Assembly (NCBI GenBank): GCA_965246915.1
Contig: CBDFGB010000031.1
Span: 62,001 to 126,000, forward strand
Reading direction: 5' to 3'
DNA from: CAVRQM01 sp965246915
Lineage (GTDB): Bacteria; Pseudomonadota; Alphaproteobacteria; Acetobacterales; Acetobacteraceae
DNA length: 64,000 bases
The notes beneath the pieces were generated by a model. That model had not been told where the DNA came from and made no database searches. It was given only the letters and a program-made list of their open reading frames with translations. Position numbers and translations under genes: made by a program. Shown one piece after another: positions 42,359-50,598 of the stretch; the first letter of the stretch is position 1; each line of letters starts with the position of its first letter.

Positions 42359-43308
42359 AGACGGGAAAGGGGGCGGTGAGCGTCCGCATCGTCAGCCGCC
42401 TGTTGCAGCTCGTCCCGACGTTCCTCCTGATCGGCGTCGTGGTGTTCGTCCTGGTTCGGCTGCTGCCGGGTGATCCCGCGAGCGTCTTGGCCGGGGCCCG
42501 AGCGACACCCGAGAATGTCGCGCGACTCAATGCGCAACTGGGGTTCGACCAGCCGATCTACGTCCAACTTCTACGCTTCTTTGGGCGCTTGCTGCAGGGC
42601 GATCTCGGCCTGTCGGTCAGCCGTCGTGTCCCCGTGATGCGGCTCGTTGGCCAGCGTCTTCCCGTCACGCTGGCGCTGGTCGCGATATCCACGGTGATCG
42701 CGGTGGCGCTCGCCGTGCCGCTCGCCTTCGTCGCGGCGATCCGGCCCAATCGGCCCGCCGACCTGATCCTGCGCGGCGCGTTTCAGGTCGGGCTGTCCGC
42801 GCCGGTCTTCTATATCGGTCTTTTGTTGCTGGGACTTCTCGGCGCGCGGCTGCGTTGGTTTCCGGTCGGCGGCATGGGCGAGGGGTTCTGGGACAATCTG
42901 TATCATCTCATCCTGCCCGCGCTCGCGCTCGCGCTCAGCCTGTCGGCGGTCCTGATGCGCAACCTGCGCAGCGCCATCATCGGGGTGCTGAGCGCCGAGT
43001 ATGTTGACTTCGCACGCGCGAAAGGACTGTCGCCATGGCGCGTGATGACCGGTCACGTGCTGCGCAACGCGCTGATCTCGACCGTGGTGCTACTGGGTCT
43101 GAACATCGGCGTGCTGCTGGGCAACACGGTGATCGTCGAGACGGTGTTCGCCGTGCCCGGCCTCGGCGCGGAAATGGTCGACGCGATCTTCGCGCGTGAC
43201 TATCCGGTGGTGCAGGGCCTCACGCTCGTGCTCGCCGTGATGGTGTCGCTGGTGTTCCTGATCACCGACCTCATCGAAGGCTGGCTCGATCCCAGAGCCG
43301 GCGCATGA
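42349..43308 (+). CDS. ABC transporter permease, DppB type
   Basis: A 319-aa inner-membrane permease with about six helices. The first segment is LLQLVPTFLLIGVVVFVLVRLL, then the PGDPAS region, and the cytoplasmic coupling loop reads AEYVDFARAKGLSPWRVMTGHVLRNA. I give the TTG at 42349 (GGAGG six bases upstream) as start. The GTG at 42376, with AAAGGGGG upstream, would give a more typical N-terminus (SVRIVSRLLQL) and may be the real one. It is followed by its partner with a 4-base overlap. Confidence 0.93.
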   Translation: MADQTGKGAVSVRIVSRLLQLVPTFLLIGVVVFVLVRLLPGDPASVLAGARATPENVARLNAQLGFDQPIYVQLLRFFGRLLQGDLGLSVSRRVPVMRLVGQRLPVTLALVAISTVIAVALAVPLAFVAAIRPNRPADLILRGAFQVGLSAPVFYIGLLLLGLLGARLRWFPVGGMGEGFWDNLYHLILPALALALSLSAVLMRNLRSAIIGVLSAEYVDFARAKGLSPWRVMTGHVLRNALISTVVLLGLNIGVLLGNTVIVETVFAVPGLGAEMVDAIFARDYPVVQGLTLVLAVMVSLVFLITDLIEGWLDPRAGA

Positions 43309-44153
43309 GCGCGTCGTTGCCGGTCCCGTTCGTCGCGCGCGGCCGGGCGCCCGGGGTGTCGGCCGCTCTCGTGATCGGCCTCGTGATCACTGTGGTTTTC
43401 CTGTTCGCGGCGTTCGTTCCCGACGTTCTCGCGCCGTTCGACCCTCTCGATTTCGACTACGAGGCGCTGCTGGCACCGCCCAGCGTCGCGCATCCGTTTG
43501 GGACCGACAATTTCGGTCGCGATGTGTTCTCTCGTACGATCTGGGCGGCAAGGGTCGATTTGCAGATTGCGGTGTTCTGCACGGTGCCGCCTCTGCTGTT
43601 CGGCACCTTCGTCGGTTCGATGGTCGGCTACTATGGCGGGATTGCCGATGCCGTGTTCGGCCGTATCGTCGACGTGGTCATCACCTTTCCCTTCATCGTG
43701 CTGGTCATCGCAATTGTCGCCGTCCTTGGACCCGGCCTGGGCAACGTCTACATCGCGGTCGGCGTGGTCGGCTGGGTGTTTTACGCCCGCCTCGCGCGCG
43801 CCGAGATCATGGTGTTGCGGAAGGCTGATTTCGCCTCCGCTGGGCGAGTCATGGGCTACAGCGATTTTCGTATCATTTTCCGCCATCTGCTGCCGAACGC
43901 GCTGAACGGCATCGTCGTCTATTGGATGACGGACATGGCGCTCGACATCCTACTGGGATCGAGCCTTGGCTACCTGGGTCTCGGCGCCCAGCCACCGACC
44001 GCCGAATGGGGCGTGCTGGTCGCCGACGGCAAGAACTTCATGGAAACGGCGTGGTGGATGAGCGTCTTTCCGGGCGCTGCGATCGTGATGGCCGGCACCG
44101 GGTTCAGCCTGCTCGGTGACGGTCTGGCAGATTTGCGGGCGGTTCGCGCGTGA
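43305..44153 (+). CDS. ABC transporter permease, DppC type
   Basis: A 282-aa permease and partner of the upstream DppB-type subunit. It has the family start FVPDVLAPFDPLDFDYEALLAPPS, the HPFGTDNFGRDVFSR motif and the coupling loop RAEIMVLRKADFASAGRVMGYSDFRIIFRHLLPNA. Five to six helices. Overlaps the upstream stop (ATGA) and the downstream ATPase start. Confidence 0.94.
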   Translation: MSASLPVPFVARGRAPGVSAALVIGLVITVVFLFAAFVPDVLAPFDPLDFDYEALLAPPSVAHPFGTDNFGRDVFSRTIWAARVDLQIAVFCTVPPLLFGTFVGSMVGYYGGIADAVFGRIVDVVITFPFIVLVIAIVAVLGPGLGNVYIAVGVVGWVFYARLARAEIMVLRKADFASAGRVMGYSDFRIIFRHLLPNALNGIVVYWMTDMALDILLGSSLGYLGLGAQPPTAEWGVLVADGKNFMETAWWMSVFPGAAIVMAGTGFSLLGDGLADLRAVRA

Positions 44154-45109
44154 CGGTCCTGCTGTCGGCACGAGGCCTGCGTACTCTGTTCGATGGCGTG
44201 CCGATCGTCGACGGCGTCGACCTCGATATTCGCGCAGGCGAGGTCCTCGGGCTGGTCGGCGAAAGCGGCTCCGGCAAGAGCATGACCTTGCGCTCGCTGC
44301 TGCGGCTGATCCGTCCCCCCGGCCGTGTCGAGGGAACAATCCTCTGGCGCGGCCGCGACCTCCTGGGACTTTCAGAGGCGGAAATGCGGGCGGTGCGCGG
44401 GCGGGAGATCGGGATGATCTTCCAGGAGCCGATGGTCGCACTCAATCCCGTGCTGACCGTCGGCAGCCAGATCCGCGAAAATCTACGTGCGCATACCTCG
44501 CTAGACAGGCGGGGGCGTCATAGCCGCGCGGTGGACCTTCTCGATCTCGTCGGCATTCCGGCCCCGGCTCGGCGCGCCTCCGACTACCCGCACCAATTCT
44601 CCGGTGGCATGCGGCAGCGGGCGATGATCGCGATCGCGCTCGCCTCGAGTCCGACCCTTCTGCTGGCCGACGAGCCGACCACCGCGCTGGACGTGACCAT
44701 CCAGGACCAGATCCTGAAACTGCTGCTGCGGCTGCGTGAGACGCTGGGCATGGCGGTCGTTCTCGTCACCCATGATCTCGGCGTGGTGGCACAGAGCTGC
44801 GACCGGGTGGCCGTCATGTATGCGGGCCGCATCGCGGAGCGCGGGGCAGTGGCGGAGGTGTTCGCGGCCCCCGCGCATGCCTACACGCAGGGTCTTTTGC
44901 GGTCGGTGCCCGCGGCGGATCAAGCGCGGCGGATGCTGCGGCCCATCGCCGGCGCGCCGCCGCCGCCCGGGTCGTCGGCCACCTGCTGCGCCTTCGCGCC
45001 GCGCTGCCCATACGCGAGCGATGCCTGCACGATGGGTCGACCCGACCTTGTCGAGCGAGCCGGCGGCCGTGCCAGCGCCTGTGTCCACTGGGACCGATTG
45101 GCCGCGTGA
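44150..45109 (+). CDS. ABC transporter ATP-binding protein, DppD type
   Basis: A 319-aa nucleotide-binding subunit with Walker A GLVGESGSGKSM, the signature FSGGMRQRAMIA, Walker B TLLLADEPTTALD and the H-loop VTHDLGVV. The C-terminal oligopeptide-transporter extension has the usual cysteine group (CCAFAPRCPYASDAC), seen in DppD/DppF and in some cases an Fe-S site. Starts at GTG 44150, overlapping the permease stop. Confidence 0.95.
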   Translation: MTVLLSARGLRTLFDGVPIVDGVDLDIRAGEVLGLVGESGSGKSMTLRSLLRLIRPPGRVEGTILWRGRDLLGLSEAEMRAVRGREIGMIFQEPMVALNPVLTVGSQIRENLRAHTSLDRRGRHSRAVDLLDLVGIPAPARRASDYPHQFSGGMRQRAMIAIALASSPTLLLADEPTTALDVTIQDQILKLLLRLRETLGMAVVLVTHDLGVVAQSCDRVAVMYAGRIAERGAVAEVFAAPAHAYTQGLLRSVPAADQARRMLRPIAGAPPPPGSSATCCAFAPRCPYASDACTMGRPDLVERAGGRASACVHWDRLAA

Positions 45110-45133
45110 CCGTTTTCGCATGACGTCCGGCGC

Positions 45134-46156
45134 ATGACGACGCGCGCTCGCCGCCCGGAACCGGTCATGATCATACAGGGTCTGACCAAGACTTTTCCGA
45201 TTCGGCGTTCGTTGTCGGAACGCCTGCGCGGCGGCGGCGTGCGTCGCGTGCATGCGCTGACAGACGTTGACCTCGAGATCGCGCGCGGCGAGACGCTCGG
45301 CGTCGTCGGCGAGAGCGGGTGCGGCAAGTCCACTCTGGCGCGCTGCCTGGTGCGCTTGCACCGGGCCGATTCTGGGACGATCGACTTCCAGGGCATCGAT
45401 ATCGGCCGACTCCGCGGTGCGGATTTGCGCCGCTTCAATCGGCGCGTCCAAATGGTCTTTCAGGACCCGTATGGCTCGCTCAACCCCCGGATGACGGTGC
45501 GCGCGACGCTGAGCGAGGCGCTCGAGGTGCATCGCATGCGTCCGCGCCGCGACATCGAACGGCGCGTGGGCGAGTTGCTGGACATGGTCAATCTGCCCCG
45601 TTCGGCGGCCGGGCGCCGGCCGCACGAATTCTCCGGCGGGCAACGGCAGCGTATCGGTATCGCCCGGGCGCTCGCGGTCGAGCCGGAATGTCTGATTGCC
45701 GACGAGCTTGTGTCGGCACTCGACGTGTCGGTGCAGGCGCAGATGGTCAACCTGCTTCTGGAATTGCAGGAGCGGTTGCATCTGACGGTGGTGTTCATCG
45801 CCCACGACCTGCGGCTGGTGCGCCATTTGTCGCACCGGGTCGCAGTGATGTATCTCGGCAGGATCGTTGAATTGGCCGCGACCGAATCGCTTTTCGCCGC
45901 GCCGCGTCATCCGTATACCCGCGCGCTGTTGCGGGCCGCGCCCGATCTAAATCCCACCCGCCGCGACGGTGCCGAGGCGGTGCGCGGAGAGCTGCCGAGC
46001 CCGATCGACCCGCCGCGCGGTTGCGCGTTCCATCCGCGCTGCCCCGACGTCGTGGCGGCCTGTCGCACGGAGCGCCCAAACCTGTCGCTGCTGCCGGATG
46101 GACGGATGGTCGCGTGCCATGTCGCCGCCGCAGCCGATCCCGCATCACAGCGCTGA
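45134..46156 (+). CDS. ABC transporter ATP-binding protein, DppF type
   Basis: A 340-aa second ATPase of the importer. Walker A is GVVGESGCGKSTL, the signature FSGGQRQRIGIA, and the H-loop IAHDLRLVRHL. Walker B reads CLIADELVSALD: the Pro that normally follows the catalytic Glu is Leu, a mild departure that leaves the Glu intact. The C-terminal cysteine group is CAFHPRCPDVVAAC. It starts 24 bases after its partner and ends the operon. Confidence 0.94.
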   Translation: MTTRARRPEPVMIIQGLTKTFPIRRSLSERLRGGGVRRVHALTDVDLEIARGETLGVVGESGCGKSTLARCLVRLHRADSGTIDFQGIDIGRLRGADLRRFNRRVQMVFQDPYGSLNPRMTVRATLSEALEVHRMRPRRDIERRVGELLDMVNLPRSAAGRRPHEFSGGQRQRIGIARALAVEPECLIADELVSALDVSVQAQMVNLLLELQERLHLTVVFIAHDLRLVRHLSHRVAVMYLGRIVELAATESLFAAPRHPYTRALLRAAPDLNPTRRDGAEAVRGELPSPIDPPRGCAFHPRCPDVVAACRTERPNLSLLPDGRMVACHVAAAADPASQR

Positions 46157-46284
46157 GTAATGCTGCGGCGCGAAATCGTCGTCACGACCCGGCGGGGACT
46201 TGTAGCGATTTCTTAACAGACTATCGTTTGGATAAGCCGGTGGCGCGAACACTGGCGCACGAACAAGACGACGGGAGGTTTTCC

Positions 46285-46503
46285 ATGTCCGCTCCTTCGC
46301 TCGCGCATCGCGACGATAGCTTCGGACTCAATACAGGTGTTCAGTCGGGCCTGCTGCTCGCTGGGCGCGGTGATCGGTTGGCACGCCATCGCGGCCATGA
46401 CGAGCTGGCACCGGCGCGTGGCTTCGCGATCGCGTGTTTGGTCGGCACCGCGATCTGGGTTGGAATTTTCGGAATAGTTGCAGCGACACTGCAGCTTTTC
46501 TGA
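46285..46503 (+). CDS. small single-helix membrane protein
   Basis: A 72-aa protein preceded by a strong GGGAGG (spacing about 7), which decides the start. The N-terminal 40 residues are polar and the C-terminal 28 form one membrane helix (GFAIACLVGTAIWVGIFGIV). I recognise no family. It is isolated between the ABC operon and the convergent kinase gene, leaving 7 bases to the latter. Confidence 0.65.
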   Translation: MSAPSLAHRDDSFGLNTGVQSGLLLAGRGDRLARHRGHDELAPARGFAIACLVGTAIWVGIFGIVAATLQLF

Positions 46504-46510
46504 TTGCGAC

Positions 46511-47422
46511 TCACACTGCCGGCATTGCGGCGTGCGGGATGATGGCGCCGCGATGCTGGACGACCCTGCCGGCGAGGCGGTGGCCAGCGCGTGCCGCGTC
46601 GACTGGCGAAAGGCCCGACGCGCGCGCTGCGATGTAGCCGGCGGCGAAGCTGTCGCCTGCCGCCGTCGTATCGACCAACGACTCGGCCGGGGCCGTGGGC
46701 ACGTCGGACACGCCCTCCGTGGTCGCCACGAGGCATCCGGGAGCGGCCTGCTTGACCACGATCTCGGCTGAACCCCCACTCCTGGCCCACTCCAGGGTTG
46801 CCATTTCCGCGCGGCTGCCATGCAGTAGCATGTGATCTTCGACTCCCGCAAAGACCAGGTCGCAGCGGCGCAGCATCGCTGCGAAGGCGGCGCGCGGGCC
46901 CTCGGCATCAAGCCAGCCGCGTGGTCGGAAGTTGGTATCGAAGCTGACGCGCGTCCCGGTCGCTCGCAGCTGGTCGAGGAGGGCGAACAGACGCGCGCGA
47001 TCGGGCTCGCTGAACAGCGAGAGGGTGATTCCCGAAAGATGAACCAGCCGGTGCGCCGCAAGCGCCGTTTCGATTCGGGGCAGATCCGCGTGGTCGAACA
47101 GCCGGCGGACCGGCGCACTGTCCCGCCAGTAGGAGAAGCGGCGCTCGCCCGTCGTGTCGGTCTGGATGATGTAGAGGCCAGGGAGCGCGCCGGGCGTCCG
47201 TAGCACCAGCGACGTGCCGACGCCTTCTTCCGCCCAGCCGAGCAGCATCTCCTCGCTGAACGGATCCGTACCCAGCGCGGTGACGTAGTCCACGGCGCAG
47301 CCCAGCCGGGCGAGGTAGACTGCGGTGTTCAGCGTGTCGCCGCCAAACCCGCGCGACAGCATGCCGTCCGGCAGCTGGACCAACTCGATCATGCATTCGC
47401 CGATACAGGCGATGCGGCTCAT
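46511..47422 (-). CDS. kdgK: PfkB family sugar kinase, 2-keto-3-deoxygluconate kinase-like
   Basis: A 303-aa ribokinase-fold kinase. IACIGECMIEL at the N-terminus, GGDTLNTAVYLARLG, the substrate-side YIIQTDTTGERRFSYWRDSAPVR and the catalytic DTTAAGDSFAAGYIAAR, with the base Asp, match KdgK, which makes 2-keto-3-deoxy-6-phosphogluconate for Entner-Doudoroff use. The ATG at 47422 has GGAGGG seven bases upstream. No aldolase gene lies next to it, so the sugar is inferred from sequence likeness only. Confidence 0.87.
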   Translation of the reverse strand: MSRIACIGECMIELVQLPDGMLSRGFGGDTLNTAVYLARLGCAVDYVTALGTDPFSEEMLLGWAEEGVGTSLVLRTPGALPGLYIIQTDTTGERRFSYWRDSAPVRRLFDHADLPRIETALAAHRLVHLSGITLSLFSEPDRARLFALLDQLRATGTRVSFDTNFRPRGWLDAEGPRAAFAAMLRRCDLVFAGVEDHMLLHGSRAEMATLEWARSGGSAEIVVKQAAPGCLVATTEGVSDVPTAPAESLVDTTAAGDSFAAGYIAARASGLSPVDAARAGHRLAGRVVQHRGAIIPHAAMPAV

Positions 47423-47535
47423 GCCACGGCCCTCCGAAACACGGCCGGGTCCCGCCCGCGCGCATGGCGCTCCGCGACCCGGCTCGCGCTGCCTTGCCAA
47501 TGCGTGTTCTGCACGACGGCCTCCGTCAGCGGCGA

Positions 47536-49500
47536 TCAGGTGGGATGGAAGAACGCATACACCTGCTGCGCGATCTTCGTGTTGATCCCCGGCGCGGCCA
47601 GCAGGTCCGACAACCCGGCCTGCTTCACGCCGCGCGCCGACCCGAAATGGTTCAGCAGCGCGCGCTTGCGGCCCGGGCCGATGCCGGGGATCTCGTCCAA
47701 CTCGCTGCTGATCAGCGACTTCGACCGGCCGGCGCGGTGCGTGGTGATGGCGAAACGGTGTGCCTCGTCGCGCAATCGCTGCAGGAAATACAGTACCGGG
47801 TCGCGCGGCGGCAGCTGAAACGCCGGTCGCCCGTCCACGTGAAACCACTCCCGCCCCGCGTCGCGGTCCGGTCCTTTGGCGATGGCGACCAGAGGCAGAT
47901 CGGTGACGCCCAGATCAGCAAGTACTGTTCGCGCCGCGGACAACTGTCCGGCGCCGCCGTCGATCAGCACCAGATCGGGCCAGCCGGGCGGCAGGCTGGA
48001 CGGGTCGGGATTTTCCTTCAGCGCGCGGCCGAACCGACGTTCCAGCACCTCGCGCATCATGGCGAAATCATCGCCCGGTGTGATCGGCCCGCGAATGCCG
48101 AATTTACGGTAGGCCTGCCGCGTGAATCCCTCGGCACCGGCGACGATCATCACGCCATAAGCGTTGGTGCCCATGATGTGGCTGTTGTCGTAGACCTCGA
48201 TCCGTTCCGGCGGCGCGCCCAACGTGAACAATTCCGCGGTGGCCGCAAGCAATTTGGCCTGTCCCGCCCCCTCGGCCAGACGGCGTTCCAGCGCCTCGCG
48301 CGCGTTGGTCTCCGCATGCGCCACGACATCGCGCTTTTCACCGCGCTTGGGCACGACGATGCTGACGCGACGGCCGCCATCCGCGCGCAAGGTCAGCGCC
48401 TCGGCCAGAAGGTCCTGTTCCGGGACTTCGTGGCTGAGCAGCAGGCAGGGCGGTGGCGGCTTGTCGTCGTAGAACTGCGCGATGAACGCCGCGAGCACCT
48501 CGGCGATCTCGGCACCCTTGGCGTGACTCGGGAAGAAGGCGCGATTGCCGTTGTTGTTGCCGCCACGCACGAAGAACACCTGGACGCAGGTCTGGCCCGC
48601 CGTCTCGTGCGCGGCGATCACGTCGGCGTCGCCGATGCTTTCCGGGTTCACCACGCCGGTTCCCTGCACATGCGTCAGCCCGCGGATGCGGTCTCGCAAC
48701 GACGCGGCGCGCTCGAACTCCAGCGCCTCGGACGCCGCCTCCATTTCGGTTGCGAGCTCGCGCTGCACCGTGCCGCCTTTTCCACTCATGAAGGCGCGCG
48801 CCTGACCCACAAGCGCGGAATAATCCGCCTCGCTCACCCGCCCAACGCACGGCGCGGAGCAGCGGCGGATCTGATGCAGCAGGCACGGCCGCGTGCGACT
48901 GGCGAAAACCGTGTCGGCGCAGGACCGCAGCAGAAACACCCGCTGCATCGCCGTGACGGTCTGGTTGACCGCCCAGGCCGAGGCGAACGGGCCGTAATAG
49001 CTGCCGGGGCGGGTGCGCGCGCCGCGATGTTTCGTGATCTGCGGATAGGGATGATCCTCCGTCAGCATCAGCCACGGATAAGATTTGTCGTCGCGCAGCA
49101 CGATGTTGTAGCGCGGCTTCAGCCGTTTGATGAGGTTGGCTTCCAAAAGCAGCGCCTCGGCTTCGGTGTGCGTCGTGACGATCTCCATCGACGCCGTCTC
49201 GGAGACCATGCGACGCAGCCGTTCCGGAAGCCGGCCGATCTGGGTGTACGACGTGACCCGGTTGCGGAGCACTCGCGCCTTGCCGACATAGAGTGCCTCG
49301 CCCTTGGCATCGAGCATGCGGTAGACGCCTGGGCTGCGCGGCATGGTGGCGAGCGCCGCTTCGATCACCGCGACGCCGCGGGAGGCTGGGGCCTCATCCC
49401 GACCCTCCCCACAAGGCGGAGGGAGCTGGGTTTCTGCTCCCTCCGCCTTGTGGGGAGGGTTGGGGTGGGATTCCTCCTCAACGCCCACGAAAAACCTCAA
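47536..49500 (-). CDS. uvrC: excinuclease ABC subunit C
   Basis: UvrC makes both incisions in nucleotide excision repair. The 654-aa frame has the GIY-YIG nuclease (SPGVYRMLDAKGEALYVGKA), the cysteine region CLLHQIRRCSAPCVG, a UVR helix pair (ELATEMEAASEALEFERAASLRDR in pieces), the RNase-H-like C-terminal nuclease (VLIDGGAGQLSAA) and a helix-hairpin-helix (EIPGIGPGRKRALLNHFG). The start is uncertain: the TTG at 49500 overlaps the folB end, and about residues 14-33 are then encoded by a perfect inverted repeat. A GTG at 49368 (VIEAALATMP) would skip it. Antisense to it runs a very long spurious frame. Confidence 0.95.
   Translation of the reverse strand: MRFFVGVEEESHPNPPHKAEGAETQLPPPCGEGRDEAPASRGVAVIEAALATMPRSPGVYRMLDAKGEALYVGKARVLRNRVTSYTQIGRLPERLRRMVSETASMEIVTTHTEAEALLLEANLIKRLKPRYNIVLRDDKSYPWLMLTEDHPYPQITKHRGARTRPGSYYGPFASAWAVNQTVTAMQRVFLLRSCADTVFASRTRPCLLHQIRRCSAPCVGRVSEADYSALVGQARAFMSGKGGTVQRELATEMEAASEALEFERAASLRDRIRGLTHVQGTGVVNPESIGDADVIAAHETAGQTCVQVFFVRGGNNNGNRAFFPSHAKGAEIAEVLAAFIAQFYDDKPPPPCLLLSHEVPEQDLLAEALTLRADGGRRVSIVVPKRGEKRDVVAHAETNAREALERRLAEGAGQAKLLAATAELFTLGAPPERIEVYDNSHIMGTNAYGVMIVAGAEGFTRQAYRKFGIRGPITPGDDFAMMREVLERRFGRALKENPDPSSLPPGWPDLVLIDGGAGQLSAARTVLADLGVTDLPLVAIAKGPDRDAGREWFHVDGRPAFQLPPRDPVLYFLQRLRDEAHRFAITTHRAGRSKSLISSELDEIPGIGPGRKRALLNHFGSARGVKQAGLSDLLAAPGINTKIAQQVYAFFHPT
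49402..49460. repeat. perfect 25-bp inverted repeat inside the uvrC N-terminus
   Basis: The arm at 49402-49426 (beginning ACCCTCCCCACAAGG) is exactly complementary to 49436-49460, with a 9-base loop. It is read in frame if uvrC starts at 49500, giving Pro/Gly/Glu-rich residues such as NPPHKAEG and LPPPCGEG. It resembles the palindromic repeats scattered between and sometimes inside genes of alphaproteobacteria. Confidence 0.9.
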
Positions 49501-49831
49501 CCCCCACCACGGCCCCCTCGGCCAGGATGTCGAGCTTCTCCACCCGGACCGTCACCGCCAAAACCCGCGCCTCCATCAGCACCGCCCCCGCGATGCGCTC
49601 CGCGAGTGTTTCCACCAGCCGCACATGGCCCGCCGCGACTTCTCGTTCCACCACCTGCACGACTGTTCCGTAGTCGACGACGCGCTCGACTAGATCGGCA
49701 CCGACGCCGCCGGGATCGGTGACGGTGAAGTCCACGCTCACGCGAATACGCTGCGGCCCGTCATGCTCGTGCGGCATCACGCCGATGTGCGCCGGCAGCA
49801 CCAGGCCACGCACGAAGACGGTCCGTGTCAT
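49478..49831 (-). CDS. folB: dihydroneopterin aldolase family protein
   Basis: FolB cleaves or epimerises dihydroneopterin in folate synthesis. The 117-aa tunnelling-fold protein has VFVRGLVLPAHIGVMPHEHDGPQ-type strands, VDYGTVVQVVEREV, the LVETLAERIA helix with the catalytic-site Glu, and VRVEKLDI. It overlaps the SDR stop by 4 bases and the start of uvrC by 23, so the three are probably cotranscribed. Confidence 0.92.
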   Translation of the reverse strand: MTRTVFVRGLVLPAHIGVMPHEHDGPQRIRVSVDFTVTDPGGVGADLVERVVDYGTVVQVVEREVAAGHVRLVETLAERIAGAVLMEARVLAVTVRVEKLDILAEGAVVGVEVFRGR

Positions 49832-50598
49832 TCCTCGATCACCACGCCGCCGCTGGGCGACCAGTTCAGATGCTGACCGCCGTCCAATAGGAGGACCTGC
49901 CCGGTGAACGACGGCAGCGACAGGATCGCCATTACGCCGCGTGCGATTTCCTCCGGCGAGCTTGCTTCGCGCAGCGGCACCGACCGCGCCTGCCTCATGA
50001 ATTGCTCATCGCTCTGGCGCGGGCTTGGTACTGTCGGACCGGGTCCGATCCCGGCGACGCGGATGCGCGGCGCCAGCGCCAGCGCCATCGTCTGCGTCAA
50101 CGCCCACAGTGCCATCTTCGACAGCGTGTACGATACGAAATGCGGTGTTGGCGACAGCACCCGCTGATCCAGCAGGTTCACCACCACGCCCCGCGCGTCG
50201 TCCGGCAGGTCGGCCGCGAAACGCTGCATCAGCACGAAGGGCGCGCGCAGGTTCGGCTCGATGTGCGCGTCCCAGCTTTCGCGTGTCACGCCAAGCATCT
50301 CGTCGCGCTCGAACACGCTGGCGTTGTTGACCAGCACGCCGATCGGCCCCAGCGCCGCCGCCGCGTCCGGCATCAGGCGCGTGACCGACGACTCGTCGCC
50401 CAGATCGGCCGCCAGCACCATTGCGCGCGCGCCGCGCTCGCGAACCATGGCGGCGGTCGCCTCCGCGTCCGCCTGGCTCGCGCGATGATGGATCGCCACG
50501 GAAAATCCCGCGTCCGCGAGCGCCAGAGTGATGGCCCGTCCGATCCGCCGCGCCGCCCCGGTCACCAGCGCGGTTCGGGGGATCCGTTCGTCGATCAC
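49828..50598 (-). CDS. SDR family oxidoreductase, pteridine-reductase-like
   Basis: A 256-aa short-chain dehydrogenase. The cofactor motif is TGAARRIGRAI, the GxxxRxG form found in pteridine and dihydromonapterin reductases, with VNNASVFERDEM and the catalytic SYTLSKMALW (Tyr and Lys). Its overlap with folB supports a role in pterin or folate reduction. The start is GTG at 50598, overlapping the stop of the sorbosone-type dehydrogenase. NADPH preference is implied by the Arg pair but not proven. Confidence 0.88.
   Translation of the reverse strand: MIDERIPRTALVTGAARRIGRAITLALADAGFSVAIHHRASQADAEATAAMVRERGARAMVLAADLGDESSVTRLMPDAAAALGPIGVLVNNASVFERDEMLGVTRESWDAHIEPNLRAPFVLMQRFAADLPDDARGVVVNLLDQRVLSPTPHFVSYTLSKMALWALTQTMALALAPRIRVAGIGPGPTVPSPRQSDEQFMRQARSVPLREASSPEEIARGVMAILSLPSFTGQVLLLDGGQHLNWSPSGGVVIEE

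Noticed and set aside
44501..45910. A 469-codon minus-strand frame opposite the two ABC ATPase genes
   Set aside because: Both ATPases are complete with all motifs on the plus strand; the antisense translation is a compositional shadow.
47464..49722. A 752-codon open frame on the plus strand antisense to uvrC and folB
   Set aside because: It lies fully opposite conserved genes, its translation is His/Arg/Asp-rich without any domain, and high GC makes such antisense frames common.
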